In this document: in pieces, positions 43,800 through 51,201 of the stretch
How positions within the stretch are numbered: position 1 is the first letter of the stretch
Layout of the letters: every line of letters begins with the position of its first letter
Source: Mycobacterium colombiense
GTDB taxonomy: Bacteria; Actinomycetota; Actinomycetes; Mycobacteriales; Mycobacteriaceae
Direction: 5' to 3'
Length of the DNA: 62,918 nucleotides
Assembly: GCF_001953985.1 (NCBI RefSeq)
Contig: NZ_MBEI01000081.1
Coordinates: 1-62,918 of the forward strand
Program-made: the position numbers and the translations under genes
Notes under the pieces: model-generated
What the model saw: the letters and a program-made list of their open reading frames with translations, nothing else
The model's database searches: none
What the model was told of the DNA's origin: nothing

Positions 43800-46781
43800 G
43801 TGGGGATGCGGCCCACCGCACGGATGCCGAAGCTGACTCGGCGTAGCCGGATTCTGATCCTGATCGCACTCGGTGTGATCGTTCTGCTGCTCGCGGGTCC
43901 GCGGCTGATCGACGCCTACGTCGACTGGCTGTGGTTCGGCGAGGTCGGCTATCGCTCGGTGTTTTCCACCGTGCTGGTCACCCGGTTCGTCGTCTTCCTG
44001 ATCGCCGGGCTGCTGGTGGGCGGCATCGTGTTCGCCGGGCTCGCGGTGGCCTACCGCACCCGCCCGGTGTTCGTGCCGAGCAACGACAACGATCCGGTGG
44101 CGCGCTACCGCGCCCTGGTGCTGTCCCGCTTGCGATTGGTGAGCGCCGGGATCCCGGTGGCGGTCGGCCTGCTGGCGGGCATCATCGCCCAAAGCTATTG
44201 GGTGCGCATCCAACTGTTCCTGCATGGCGGCGACTTCGGCATCAAGGACCCGCAGTTCGGCAAGGACCTCGGCTTCTATGCGTTCGAGCTGCCGTTCTAC
44301 CGGCTGCTGCTCAGCTACCTGTTCATCGCGGTCTTCCTGGCATTCCTGGCCAACCTGTTGGCCCACTACATCTTTGGCGGCATCCGGCTTTCCGGTCGCA
44401 CGGGTGCGCTGAGCCGTTCGGCCAGGATCCAGCTGGTCACCCTGGTCGGGCTGCTGGTCGTGCTCAAAGCGATTGCGTACTGGCTCGACCGCTATGAGTT
44501 GTTGTCGCACACCCGCGGCGGCAAGCCCTTCACCGGGGCGGGCTACACCGACATCAACGCGGTGCTGCCGGCGAAACTGATCCTGATGGCGATCGCGCTC
44601 ATCTGCGCCGCCGCGGTGTTCTCCGCGATCGTGCTCAGGGACTTGAGGATTCCGGCGATCGGGCTGGTCCTGTTGCTGCTGTCGTCGCTGATCGTGGGCG
44701 CCGGGTGGCCGTTGATCGTCGAGCAGATCAGCGTCAAACCCAATGCCGCGCAAAAGGAAAGCGAATACATCAGCCGCAGCATCGCCGCGACCCGGCAGGC
44801 CTACGGCCTGACCTCGGACCAGGTCACCTATCGCAACTACACCGGCGACGCGCAGGCCACCGCCCAGCAGGTCGCCGATGACCGCGCGACCACGTCGAAC
44901 ATCCGGTTGCTCGACCCGACGATCGTCAGCCCGGCGTTCACCCAGTTCCAGCAGGGCAAGAACTTCTACTACTTCCCCGACCAGCTGTCCATCGACCGCT
45001 ACCAGGACCGCAACGGGGCGCTGCGTGACTACGTCGTGGCGGCGCGTGAGCTCAACCCCGACCGGCTGATCGACAACCAGCGCGACTGGATCAACCGGCA
45101 CACCGTCTACACCCACGGCAACGGCTTCATCGCGTCGCCGGCCAACACGGTTCGTGGAATCGCCAACGACCCCAACCAAAACGGCGGCTACCCCGAGTTT
45201 CTGGTCAACGTCGTCGGCGCCAATGGCGGCGTGGTGTCCGACGGACCGGCGCCACTCGACCAGCCGCGCGTCTACTTCGGGCCGGTCATCTCCAACACGT
45301 CGGCCGACTACGCGATCGTCGGGCGCAATGGCACCGATCGCGAATACGACTACGAGACCAGCAACGAGACCAAGAACTACACCTACACCGGCCTGGGCGG
45401 CGTCCCGCTCGGCGACTGGTTGTCGCGCAGCGTGTTCGCCGCGAAGTTCGCCGAGCGAAACTTCTTGTTCTCCAACGTGATCGGCTCGAACAGCAAGATC
45501 CTGTTCAACCGTGACCCGGCCCGGCGGGTGGAGGCGGTGGCGCCGTGGCTGACCACCGACAGCTCGGTGTACCCCGCGATCGTCAACAAGCGACTGGTGT
45601 GGATCATCGACGGCTACACCACGCTGGACAACTACCCGTATTCCGAACTGACGTCGCTGGAATCGGCGACCGCGGACTCCAACGAGGTGGCGTTCAACAA
45701 GCTGGCGCCCGACAAGCGGGTCTCCTACATCCGGAACTCGGTGAAGGCGACCGTCGACGCCTACGACGGCACCGTCAGCCTGTACCAGCAGGACGAACAG
45801 GACCCGGTGCTCAGGGCCTGGATGCAGGTCTTCCCGGGCACCGTGAAGCCCAAGAGCGATATCAGCCCGGAGCTGGCCGAGCACCTGCGCTATCCCGAGG
45901 ATCTGTTCAAGGTGCAGCGGATGCTGCTGGCGAAATACCACGTCAACGATCCGGTGACGTTCTTCTCCACCTCGGATTTCTGGGACGTGCCGCTGGATCC
46001 GAACCCGACGGCCAGCAGCTACCAGCCGCCGTATTACATCGTCGCGAAAAACATTGCGAAGAACGACAATACGGCGTCGTATCAGCTGACCAGCGCAATG
46101 AACCGGTTCAAGCGTGACTATCTGGCCGCCTACATCAGCGCCAGCTCCGACCCGGCTACGTACGGCAGGATCACCGTGCTGACCATCCCGGGCCAGGTCA
46201 ACGGACCGAAGCTGGCTAACAACGCGATCACCACCGATCCGGCGGTGTCGCAGGACCTCGGCGTGATCGGGCGCGACAACCAGAACCGGATCCGGTGGGG
46301 CAACCTGCTCACCTTGCCGGTGGGGCAGGGCGGGCTGCTCTACGTCGAACCCGTGTACGCCTCCCCGGGGGCGAGCGACGCCGCGTCGTCCTACCCGCGG
46401 CTGATCCGGGTGGCGATGATGTACAACGACAAGATCGGGTACGGCCCCACCGTGCGCGACGCGCTGACCGGCCTGTTCGGGCCGGGCGCAGGCGCGGCCG
46501 CGACGAGCATTCAGCCCACCGAATCCGGGACACCCGCCGCCGGTCCGCCGGCCAGCGCGCCGGCGCCCGCCGCCGCGCCGGGATCGCCGCCGCCGGTGGC
46601 CGCACCGCCGGTGCCCGACGGCTCCGTGGCGCTGTCGCCCGCCAAATCCGCCGCCCTGCAAGAGATTCAGGCGGCGCTCGGTGCGGCGAAAGACGCGCAG
46701 AAGAAGGGCGACTTCGCCGGCTATGGTGCCGCGTTGCAGCGCCTGGACGACGCGATCACCAAGTACAACAACACCAAGTAG
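43800..46781 (+). CDS. UPF0182 large membrane protein (Rv3193c-like)
   Basis: A 993-residue protein. About seven hydrophobic helices occupy the first about 310 residues (for example LILIALGVIVLLLAG, FVVFLIAGLLVGGIVFAGL, LLLSYLFIAVFLAFLANLL, IPAIGLVLLLLSSLIVGAG). A large external domain rich in Asn, Tyr and Asp follows, then a Pro/Ala linker and a short C-terminal coiled segment (LQEIQAALGAAKDAQKKGDF). The family is conserved across actinobacteria and cyanobacteria; function unknown. GTG start at 43800. It marks the end of the conserved block; downstream gene content is accessory. Confidence 0.9.
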   Translation: MGMRPTARMPKLTRRSRILILIALGVIVLLLAGPRLIDAYVDWLWFGEVGYRSVFSTVLVTRFVVFLIAGLLVGGIVFAGLAVAYRTRPVFVPSNDNDPVARYRALVLSRLRLVSAGIPVAVGLLAGIIAQSYWVRIQLFLHGGDFGIKDPQFGKDLGFYAFELPFYRLLLSYLFIAVFLAFLANLLAHYIFGGIRLSGRTGALSRSARIQLVTLVGLLVVLKAIAYWLDRYELLSHTRGGKPFTGAGYTDINAVLPAKLILMAIALICAAAVFSAIVLRDLRIPAIGLVLLLLSSLIVGAGWPLIVEQISVKPNAAQKESEYISRSIAATRQAYGLTSDQVTYRNYTGDAQATAQQVADDRATTSNIRLLDPTIVSPAFTQFQQGKNFYYFPDQLSIDRYQDRNGALRDYVVAARELNPDRLIDNQRDWINRHTVYTHGNGFIASPANTVRGIANDPNQNGGYPEFLVNVVGANGGVVSDGPAPLDQPRVYFGPVISNTSADYAIVGRNGTDREYDYETSNETKNYTYTGLGGVPLGDWLSRSVFAAKFAERNFLFSNVIGSNSKILFNRDPARRVEAVAPWLTTDSSVYPAIVNKRLVWIIDGYTTLDNYPYSELTSLESATADSNEVAFNKLAPDKRVSYIRNSVKATVDAYDGTVSLYQQDEQDPVLRAWMQVFPGTVKPKSDISPELAEHLRYPEDLFKVQRMLLAKYHVNDPVTFFSTSDFWDVPLDPNPTASSYQPPYYIVAKNIAKNDNTASYQLTSAMNRFKRDYLAAYISASSDPATYGRITVLTIPGQVNGPKLANNAITTDPAVSQDLGVIGRDNQNRIRWGNLLTLPVGQGGLLYVEPVYASPGASDAASSYPRLIRVAMMYNDKIGYGPTVRDALTGLFGPGAGAAATSIQPTESGTPAAGPPASAPAPAAAPGSPPPVAAPPVPDGSVALSPAKSAALQEIQAALGAAKDAQKKGDFAGYGAALQRLDDAITKYNNTK

Positions 46782-46918
46782 GTCGGCCTTGGCCGCCGGC
46801 TTTCGTGGCTACCATCGTCGCCATCGTCGGCGAGCGGGTGTTGTTGCTTTTCGGCACCGGGCATAGATCGCACGTGTTCGCGCGTTGAAGTCGGGCAACA
46901 GCAACCTCAAAGGGGTCG

Positions 46919-47611
46919 ATGGTGGGACGAACGGTGGATCGCGTGGCCGCCAGCGATAGGCCGGTGGGCGCCACGGGCGGCTCGTTTCACAACGACGGTC
47001 GCGGGGTCATCGCGAGCGCGTTTGAGCTGCTGGATCTCGTGGCTGCGCTGGAACCGGTGCGGCTGCTCGACCTGGCGAATACGAGCGGGATACCGCGGGA
47101 GACGGTGCGACGGCTGCTGCAGCAGTTGATCGCAGTCGGGGCGGTGAGCCGCGAAGGTACCCGCTACCGACTCGGCGCGGGCCTGTTGGGGTTGGGTTCG
47201 CGGGTGAGCCCGGAGCGCCGATTGCGGGTGGCCGCCCGTCGACCGATCGCCGAGTTGGCAGCCGCCACTGGGGCTGCGGTTCAGTTGTCTGCGGTGGTCG
47301 GTGGTGAGGTGGTGTACCTGGACGCGGTGGACGCTCGGGTTCCGTTCGGAGTGGTCGCCCAACCCGGGGCCCGGGTACCAGCCAGATGCGCAGCTGCGCG
47401 AGCCCACACCGAATTGGGCTTCACCGCACCGATAGTGGACGTCGGCGAGGTAATAAGGGGTATGAGCTGTGTCGCGGTAACCATTCCGCTGGGCAACGGC
47501 GCTGTGGCAGCCGTGTCGACGCTCGTCCCGCGACCGCGACCGCCGCTCGGACTGCTCGCTGCCACCAGGGCCACCGGTGTCCGTATCGCCGGGCTCCTTC
47601 GTACACCGTGA
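46919..47611 (+). CDS. IclR-type regulator, copy 1
   Basis: A 230-residue protein with an N-terminal winged helix (SAFELLDLVAALEPVRLLDL, SGIPRETVRRLLQQL, GTRYRLGAGLLGLGSR) and a shortened IclR effector domain (GEVVYLDAVDARVP). It shares most residues with the regulators at 48062-48721 and 57393-58091. The DNA upstream (46862-46895, CATAGATCGCACGTG...GCGCGTTGAA) also matches that before copy 3. A GAAACCCACT-G-AGTGGG box and leaderless promoter follow its stop. Start ATG 46919 behind AAAGGGG, or GTG one codon later. Likely controls the neighbouring operon. Confidence 0.85.
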   Translation: MVGRTVDRVAASDRPVGATGGSFHNDGRGVIASAFELLDLVAALEPVRLLDLANTSGIPRETVRRLLQQLIAVGAVSREGTRYRLGAGLLGLGSRVSPERRLRVAARRPIAELAAATGAAVQLSAVVGGEVVYLDAVDARVPFGVVAQPGARVPARCAAARAHTELGFTAPIVDVGEVIRGMSCVAVTIPLGNGAVAAVSTLVPRPRPPLGLLAATRATGVRIAGLLRTP

Positions 47612-47629
47612 ATTGCTATCAGCGAGAAA

Positions 47630-47689
47630 CCCACTGAGTGGGCACGGATTGGCCACTTGTCCCGCGGCTTCTTAACGTCATAGCCGTGG
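47630..47689 (+). promoter_or_regulatory. P1: palindromic box plus leaderless promoter
   Basis: CCCACT-G-AGTGGG (47630-47642) is a perfect 6-bp inverted repeat. TTGGCC (47650-47655), 18 nt, then TAACGT (47674-47679) and, 7 nt later, a GTG start (47687). P2 and P3 share the box, the -10 and the exact 7-nt distance. The box is proposed as the IclR operator (inference). Confidence 0.6.
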
Positions 47690-47841
47690 CAGCCACAAAT
47701 TCGGCAAAGAACGGCGCGGAAGTATTGCTGGCGCAGTGCGAACCCCAACGCGAGCAAGCCCGAATTGTTCGTCGGTGGACTCGAACGCCTGCCGAACCGC
47801 CACTCGCTGAAGTGATTTCGGTCCGCAACACAGGTACGTAA
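47687..47841 (+). pseudogene. decayed ThDP-enzyme gene, N-terminal remnant
   Basis: The first about 22 codons (NSAKNGAEVLLAQCEPQ) align with the start of the intact ThDP enzyme at 49494 (HPAKNGAEVLLEQFESQ). The start codon has the same position relative to the promoter. Homology then stops abruptly near 47750, where sequence homologous to the P450 3' end begins in another frame. The remaining reading frame is a 51-residue chimera that ends at a TAA at 47839. A large internal deletion of a former operon copy is the simplest explanation. Confidence 0.75.
47753..47815 (+). pseudogene. P450 gene remnant, last 20 codons
   Basis: In its own frame this reads SKPELFVGGLERLPNRHSLK and a TGA. It matches the end of the intact P450 at 54853 (GKPELAATTLVGGLKHLPIR...YSLK), with four codons lost. 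The following ATTTCGG and, after an insertion of about 60 nt, CTTCCGATcCTcGACAcCGAAAGGCATAC also match the bases downstream of the intact P450. Confidence 0.75.
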
Positions 47842-47931
47842 AGGGGAGTCGATCCCTCAGCGAAAGCTCGCGGTGCGATTTATTAGATCGCTTTCGCATC
47901 CCTTCCGATCCTCGACACCGAAAGGCATACC

Positions 47932-48102
47932 TTGAACCAAGGGTTGACGTATGTGCTGATTCCGGGCGGCTGGCGTGGGGCCTGGTCAAGGCGACTGGTT
48001 GCCAGGCGGCTCCGGGCGGCAAGCAATCGGGCGATCACCTTGACGCTGCCTCGTGTGGGCGATGGCGATGATCCGTCGGGTTGCAAACGGCGCGTTTCAT
48101 AA
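47932..48102 (+). pseudogene. alpha/beta-hydrolase gene remnant, N-terminal 56 codons
   Basis: The frame NQGLTYVLIPGGWRGAWS...ITLTLPRVGDGDDPSGCK aligns with the intact hydrolase at 56500 (AQGLTYVLIPGGWHGAW, LTLPGLGDGDDPSGYK). It is cut at about 48090 where regulator copy 2 begins and ends at a TAA at 48100. The nucleophile region is lost, so it cannot be active. The bases just upstream (CGAAAGGCATACC) correspond to those preceding the microprotein gene at 54892, showing that the microprotein and methyltransferase genes were deleted here. Confidence 0.8.
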
Positions 48103-48721
48103 CGACAGCCGCGGGGTCATCGAGACCGCGTTCGAACTGCTCGATCTCGTGGCTGCGTTGGAACCGGTGCGGCTGCTGGACTTGGCGAATGTGAGCGGGA
48201 TCCCGCGGGAGACGGTCCGTCGAATGCTGCAGCAATTAATCGCAGTCGGGGCGGTCAGTCGCGACGGTAACCGCTATCGGCTGGGAGCGAGCCTGCTGGG
48301 GTTGGGTTCGCGGGTGAGCCCGGAACGTCGATTGCGCGTGGCCGCCCGTCGACCGATCGCCGAGCTGGCAGCCGCCACTGGGGCTGCGGTTCACTTGTCT
48401 GCGGTGATCGGTGGTGAGCTGGTGTACCTGGACGTGGTGGACGCTCGGATTCCGGTGGGATTCACAGCCGAACCCGGGGCGCAGGTACCGCCGGGTACGG
48501 CGACTGCGCGGGCGTATACCGAATTGGGCCGGGCCGCACCGATAGTGGACGCCGGCGGGGTGCTGGCCGATCTCAGCTGCGTTGCCATAGCGATTCCCCT
48601 CGGCGACAACGCGGCGGCAGCCGTGTCGGCGCTCATCGCGGAACGGCGCCCTCCGATCGGATTGCTGGCTGCTACCAGGGCTACCGGCACCCGCATCGTA
48701 AGCCTCCTTCGCACACCGTGA
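48062..48721 (+). CDS. IclR-type regulator, copy 2 (recombined 5' end)
   Basis: A 219-residue paralogue of copies 1 and 3, with the full winged helix (SGIPRETVRRMLQQL, GNRYRLGASLLGLG) and effector domain (GELVYLDVVDARIPVG). Its first about 10 codons (MAMIRRVANG) are not regulator sequence; they come from the hydrolase remnant read in another frame. Homology to the other copies starts at FHNDSRGVI. The ATG at 48062, or 48068, was thus captured by recombination. The frame is undamaged after that, so it may be functional; no clear ribosome site is visible. Confidence 0.75.
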   Translation: MAMIRRVANGAFHNDSRGVIETAFELLDLVAALEPVRLLDLANVSGIPRETVRRMLQQLIAVGAVSRDGNRYRLGASLLGLGSRVSPERRLRVAARRPIAELAAATGAAVHLSAVIGGELVYLDVVDARIPVGFTAEPGAQVPPGTATARAYTELGRAAPIVDAGGVLADLSCVAIAIPLGDNAAAAVSALIAERRPPIGLLAATRATGTRIVSLLRTP

Positions 48722-48742
48722 AACGGTGACCGGCGAGAAAAA

Positions 48743-48801
48743 CCCAACCAGTGGGCACAGGTTCGTCGCCTGTCGCGTGGCTTCCTAACGTCGTGGGCAT
48801 G
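48743..48801 (+). promoter_or_regulatory. P2: IclR-type box plus leaderless promoter
   Basis: CCCAAC-C-AGTGGG (48743-48755), TTCGTC (48762-48767), 18 nt, TAACGT (48786-48791), then 7 nt to an ATG (48799). It follows regulator copy 2 just as P1 follows copy 1. The left half of the box deviates from P1 at two bases. Confidence 0.55.
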
Positions 48802-48822
48802 AGAGGTGCAAACTGCTCATGA
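48799..48822 (+). CDS. leaderless 7-aa upstream ORF (MRGANCS)
   Basis: Seven codons, ATG AGA GGT GCA AAC TGC TCA, then a TGA that overlaps the ATG of the next gene (TCATGAG). The start lies 7 nt after the -10 hexamer, so the transcript probably begins at the ATG. Termination-reinitiation onto the deazaflavin-family gene is expected. Leaderless short ORFs, some with cysteine codons that sense cysteine supply, are known in mycobacteria; this one has a single Cys codon near its end. Confidence 0.45.
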   Translation: MRGANCS

Positions 48823-49268
48823 GCAATATGACCCCGGTGGAGCAACTGGTGCTCCTACCGCTGCTGCGCCTTCATAACATGGTCTATCGGAAGACCAATG
48901 GTCGGATCGGCCACCAGATGCCGGGAATGCCGCCCTCTTTGCTGTTACACACCACTGGCGCGAGGACCGGTCAGCAGCGCAGCAATGCACTGACCTACGC
49001 GAAGGACGGCGACTCATATCTGGTCGTCGCGTCGTTTGGTGGTAGCGATAATCACCCGGGCTGGTACCACAACCTACGTAACCGGCCGGATTGCGAAATC
49101 AATGTGGGGCCACGGCGATTCGCGGTGAACGCACGCAAAGTCACGCCCGGTGACGCCGACTACGTTCGGCTTTGGGAGATCGTCAACAAAAACAACGCGA
49201 ACCGATACACCGGCTACCAGAGCCGAACGTCGCGGCCCATCCCGGTCATCGCGTTGACCCCCGCCTGA
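48819..49268 (+). CDS. deazaflavin (F420)-dependent nitroreductase-family protein
   Basis: A 149-residue DUF385/Ddn-like protein. Conserved are LLLHTTGARTGQQRSNALTY, YLVVASFGGSDNHPGWYHNL and RNRPDCEINVGPRRF, the split-barrel pattern that binds F420. The family includes Ddn, which reduces nitroimidazoles, and quinone reductases. Here it follows regulator copy 2 and P2, and precedes P3 and the ThDP operon, so it may act on the same compound. Not represented in the decayed copy. Confidence 0.87.
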   Translation: MSNMTPVEQLVLLPLLRLHNMVYRKTNGRIGHQMPGMPPSLLLHTTGARTGQQRSNALTYAKDGDSYLVVASFGGSDNHPGWYHNLRNRPDCEINVGPRRFAVNARKVTPGDADYVRLWEIVNKNNANRYTGYQSRTSRPIPVIALTPA

Positions 49269-49437
49269 AGGGCTTAGCACAGTTCCTTGGTCATCGGCTC
49301 CCATCCGATGGTGACAGGTAGCTGCGGCGATGACCCGGCACCGCCTTCGGTGTGTGGATGTTCGGCGCGCTCCTCGCACAGCACACTAGCCTCAAACCAG
49401 AAGCGCCTAACCGTGAGTCGCTGATCAGCTCGAAAAG

Positions 49438-49496
49438 CTCACTCAGTGGGCGCGGGCTCGCCGTTAACCCCGTCGCTTCTTAGCGTCACAAGTGTG
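49438..49496 (+). promoter_or_regulatory. P3: IclR-type box plus leaderless promoter of the intact operon
   Basis: CTCACT-C-AGTGGG (49438-49450), CTCGCC (49457-49462), 18 nt, TAGCGT (49481-49486), then 7 nt to the GTG at 49494. Same geometry as P1 and P2. It implies a leaderless mRNA for the ThDP enzyme. Confidence 0.6.
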
Positions 49497-51194
49497 ACGC
49501 GCGCTCATCCAGCCAAGAATGGCGCAGAAGTACTGCTGGAGCAGTTCGAATCCCAGGGCGTGGACTGCATTTTCGCCTCTCCCATCGCGGTGATGGCGCC
49601 GATCTGGGAAGCGCTTGCCCGGCGCGGCAAGGAGATGAGGGTGCGGTACTTCCGTTGTCGCCACGAGCTGTTGGCGGTGAGCCTGGCATCGGGTTACTAC
49701 AAGGCGACCGGCCGAAGCCAGATCGTCTTCTTGCCGACATCGCTGGGAGTTCAAAACGCATCGATGGCGCTGAGCACGGCGCTGCAGGAGCGCACACCGA
49801 TCACGGCACTGTCGCCCGACACGCTCAGCTACGGTGATGACCCCGACGGCGATCCTGGTGCCGAATGGCCCTCACTGCTGACCGACCATGCCGGCCCGGC
49901 GCGCAACGGCGAGGTCGTCGTCAAGTGGGCGAAGCGAGCGCGCACGCCATCCGATCTCGTTCACGAGCTCCGGCGCGCCCGCTTCATCGCCGAGTCCGTC
50001 CCGCTCGGCCCCGCGCTGTTGGAGATACCCTTTCAGCTGTTGATGGGCGAGGGTCACTCTGAGGTCCCGACGTGGGTTCCCCCCGCACCGATTGTCGCGA
50101 CACCAGAACATATCGACCGGGTGGCCGGAATTCTCGCGCGCGCCACAAACCCGATCATCATCACCGAACACGGCGGGCGCACCGACGCTGACCGCAATGC
50201 CCTGATAGGCATCGCCGAGACGCTGTCGGCGCCGGTCTTCGAATTCTGGAATCCCGCCTATCACAACTTTCCCCGGTCGCACCCGCTGTACGGGGCGGGG
50301 CCGGTGGAAGCGGTGCTGGGTGAAGCCGACGCCGTTCTGTTGGCCGGCTGCAATGGGCCGTGGCATCCGCCGCAGGCGGTGTTACGGCCAGGATGCGCAG
50401 TCATTCACCTCGAGCAAGACCCGCTGCGCCCGCGCGGCGCCTATTGGGGCTACCCCATCACCCACACGATCCCGGGGAATGTGTCGATCAATCTGGTTGC
50501 GCTCGCTGCCAATCTACAAACGCGATCGGCTGTTCGGCACGACGCCAACGAGCGGTGGACTCGCTATACGGACGGCGTGCGCGCCAAGGGAATCGAAGAA
50601 GCCCGCCAACTAGCGTCGCAGGCAACCGATTTCGTGTGTGCCGCCGACTTGTTCGGCGCCTTGCACGACGCACTTCCCGAGGACGCGATCTGTGTCGATG
50701 AGATCACGTCCCAAGTGCCGCAAATGATTCAATTCCTCTACGCGCGCAAAACTTTCGAGCAGTATCGCGGGTGGGCAGGAGCGCTGGGCACCGGCCTGGG
50801 CACTGCACTCGGCGTCAAACTCGCGTGCCCGCAACAACTGGTCGTCTGCATCCTCGGTGACGGAGCGTGGCACTACAATCCCGTGTCGGCCGCCCTGGGA
50901 TTCGCACAGGAATACGGAGTCTCGCTGCTCATCGTGCTGTGCAATAACCGGCAGTACGCATCCCAGAACAGGAATCTCGTTAAGTATTACCCGGATAGCG
51001 CGGCCGTCCGCGAACAGAACTTCGTCGGCAACACCATTGAACCAATGCCCGACTACGTGAAGCAGGCCGAAGCGTATGGCGGCATGGGCGAACGCGTTCA
51101 GAAATTCGATGAGCTGGCCGTGGCCGTGCAGCGGGCGCTCGAAGCCGTCGCATCAGGGCGGACGTTCTTGCTGGACGTCGTCGTCAACCCGTAG
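49494..51194 (+). CDS. ThDP-dependent enzyme (acetolactate synthase/benzoylformate decarboxylase superfamily)
   Basis: A 566-residue three-domain ThDP enzyme. The Pyr domain has the cofactor-activating Glu in FRCRHELLAVSLASGYY (Glu58). The middle domain has IIITEHGGRTDADRN. The PP domain has the Mg/ThDP motif LGDGAWHYNPVSAAL...LIVLCNN (GDG-x-NN, from about 455). The leaderless GTG at 49494 is favoured over a longer frame to 49446, which would run through the promoter. Such enzymes decarboxylate 2-oxoacids or form/cleave C-C bonds; which applies here is unclear. First gene of the operon; 7 nt before the flavin oxidase. Confidence 0.88.
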   Translation: MTRAHPAKNGAEVLLEQFESQGVDCIFASPIAVMAPIWEALARRGKEMRVRYFRCRHELLAVSLASGYYKATGRSQIVFLPTSLGVQNASMALSTALQERTPITALSPDTLSYGDDPDGDPGAEWPSLLTDHAGPARNGEVVVKWAKRARTPSDLVHELRRARFIAESVPLGPALLEIPFQLLMGEGHSEVPTWVPPAPIVATPEHIDRVAGILARATNPIIITEHGGRTDADRNALIGIAETLSAPVFEFWNPAYHNFPRSHPLYGAGPVEAVLGEADAVLLAGCNGPWHPPQAVLRPGCAVIHLEQDPLRPRGAYWGYPITHTIPGNVSINLVALAANLQTRSAVRHDANERWTRYTDGVRAKGIEEARQLASQATDFVCAADLFGALHDALPEDAICVDEITSQVPQMIQFLYARKTFEQYRGWAGALGTGLGTALGVKLACPQQLVVCILGDGAWHYNPVSAALGFAQEYGVSLLIVLCNNRQYASQNRNLVKYYPDSAAVREQNFVGNTIEPMPDYVKQAEAYGGMGERVQKFDELAVAVQRALEAVASGRTFLLDVVVNP

Positions 51195-51201
51195 GAGACA
51201 A

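Noticed and set aside
43773..46661. 962-residue antisense ORF
   Set aside because: It is the complement of the UPF0182 gene and full of His/Arg/Gln runs typical of antisense frames in high-GC DNA.
47638..47686. Longer start of the chimeric ORF at 47638
   Set aside because: It would begin inside the conserved promoter box; the GTG at 47687 matches the start position of the intact gene.
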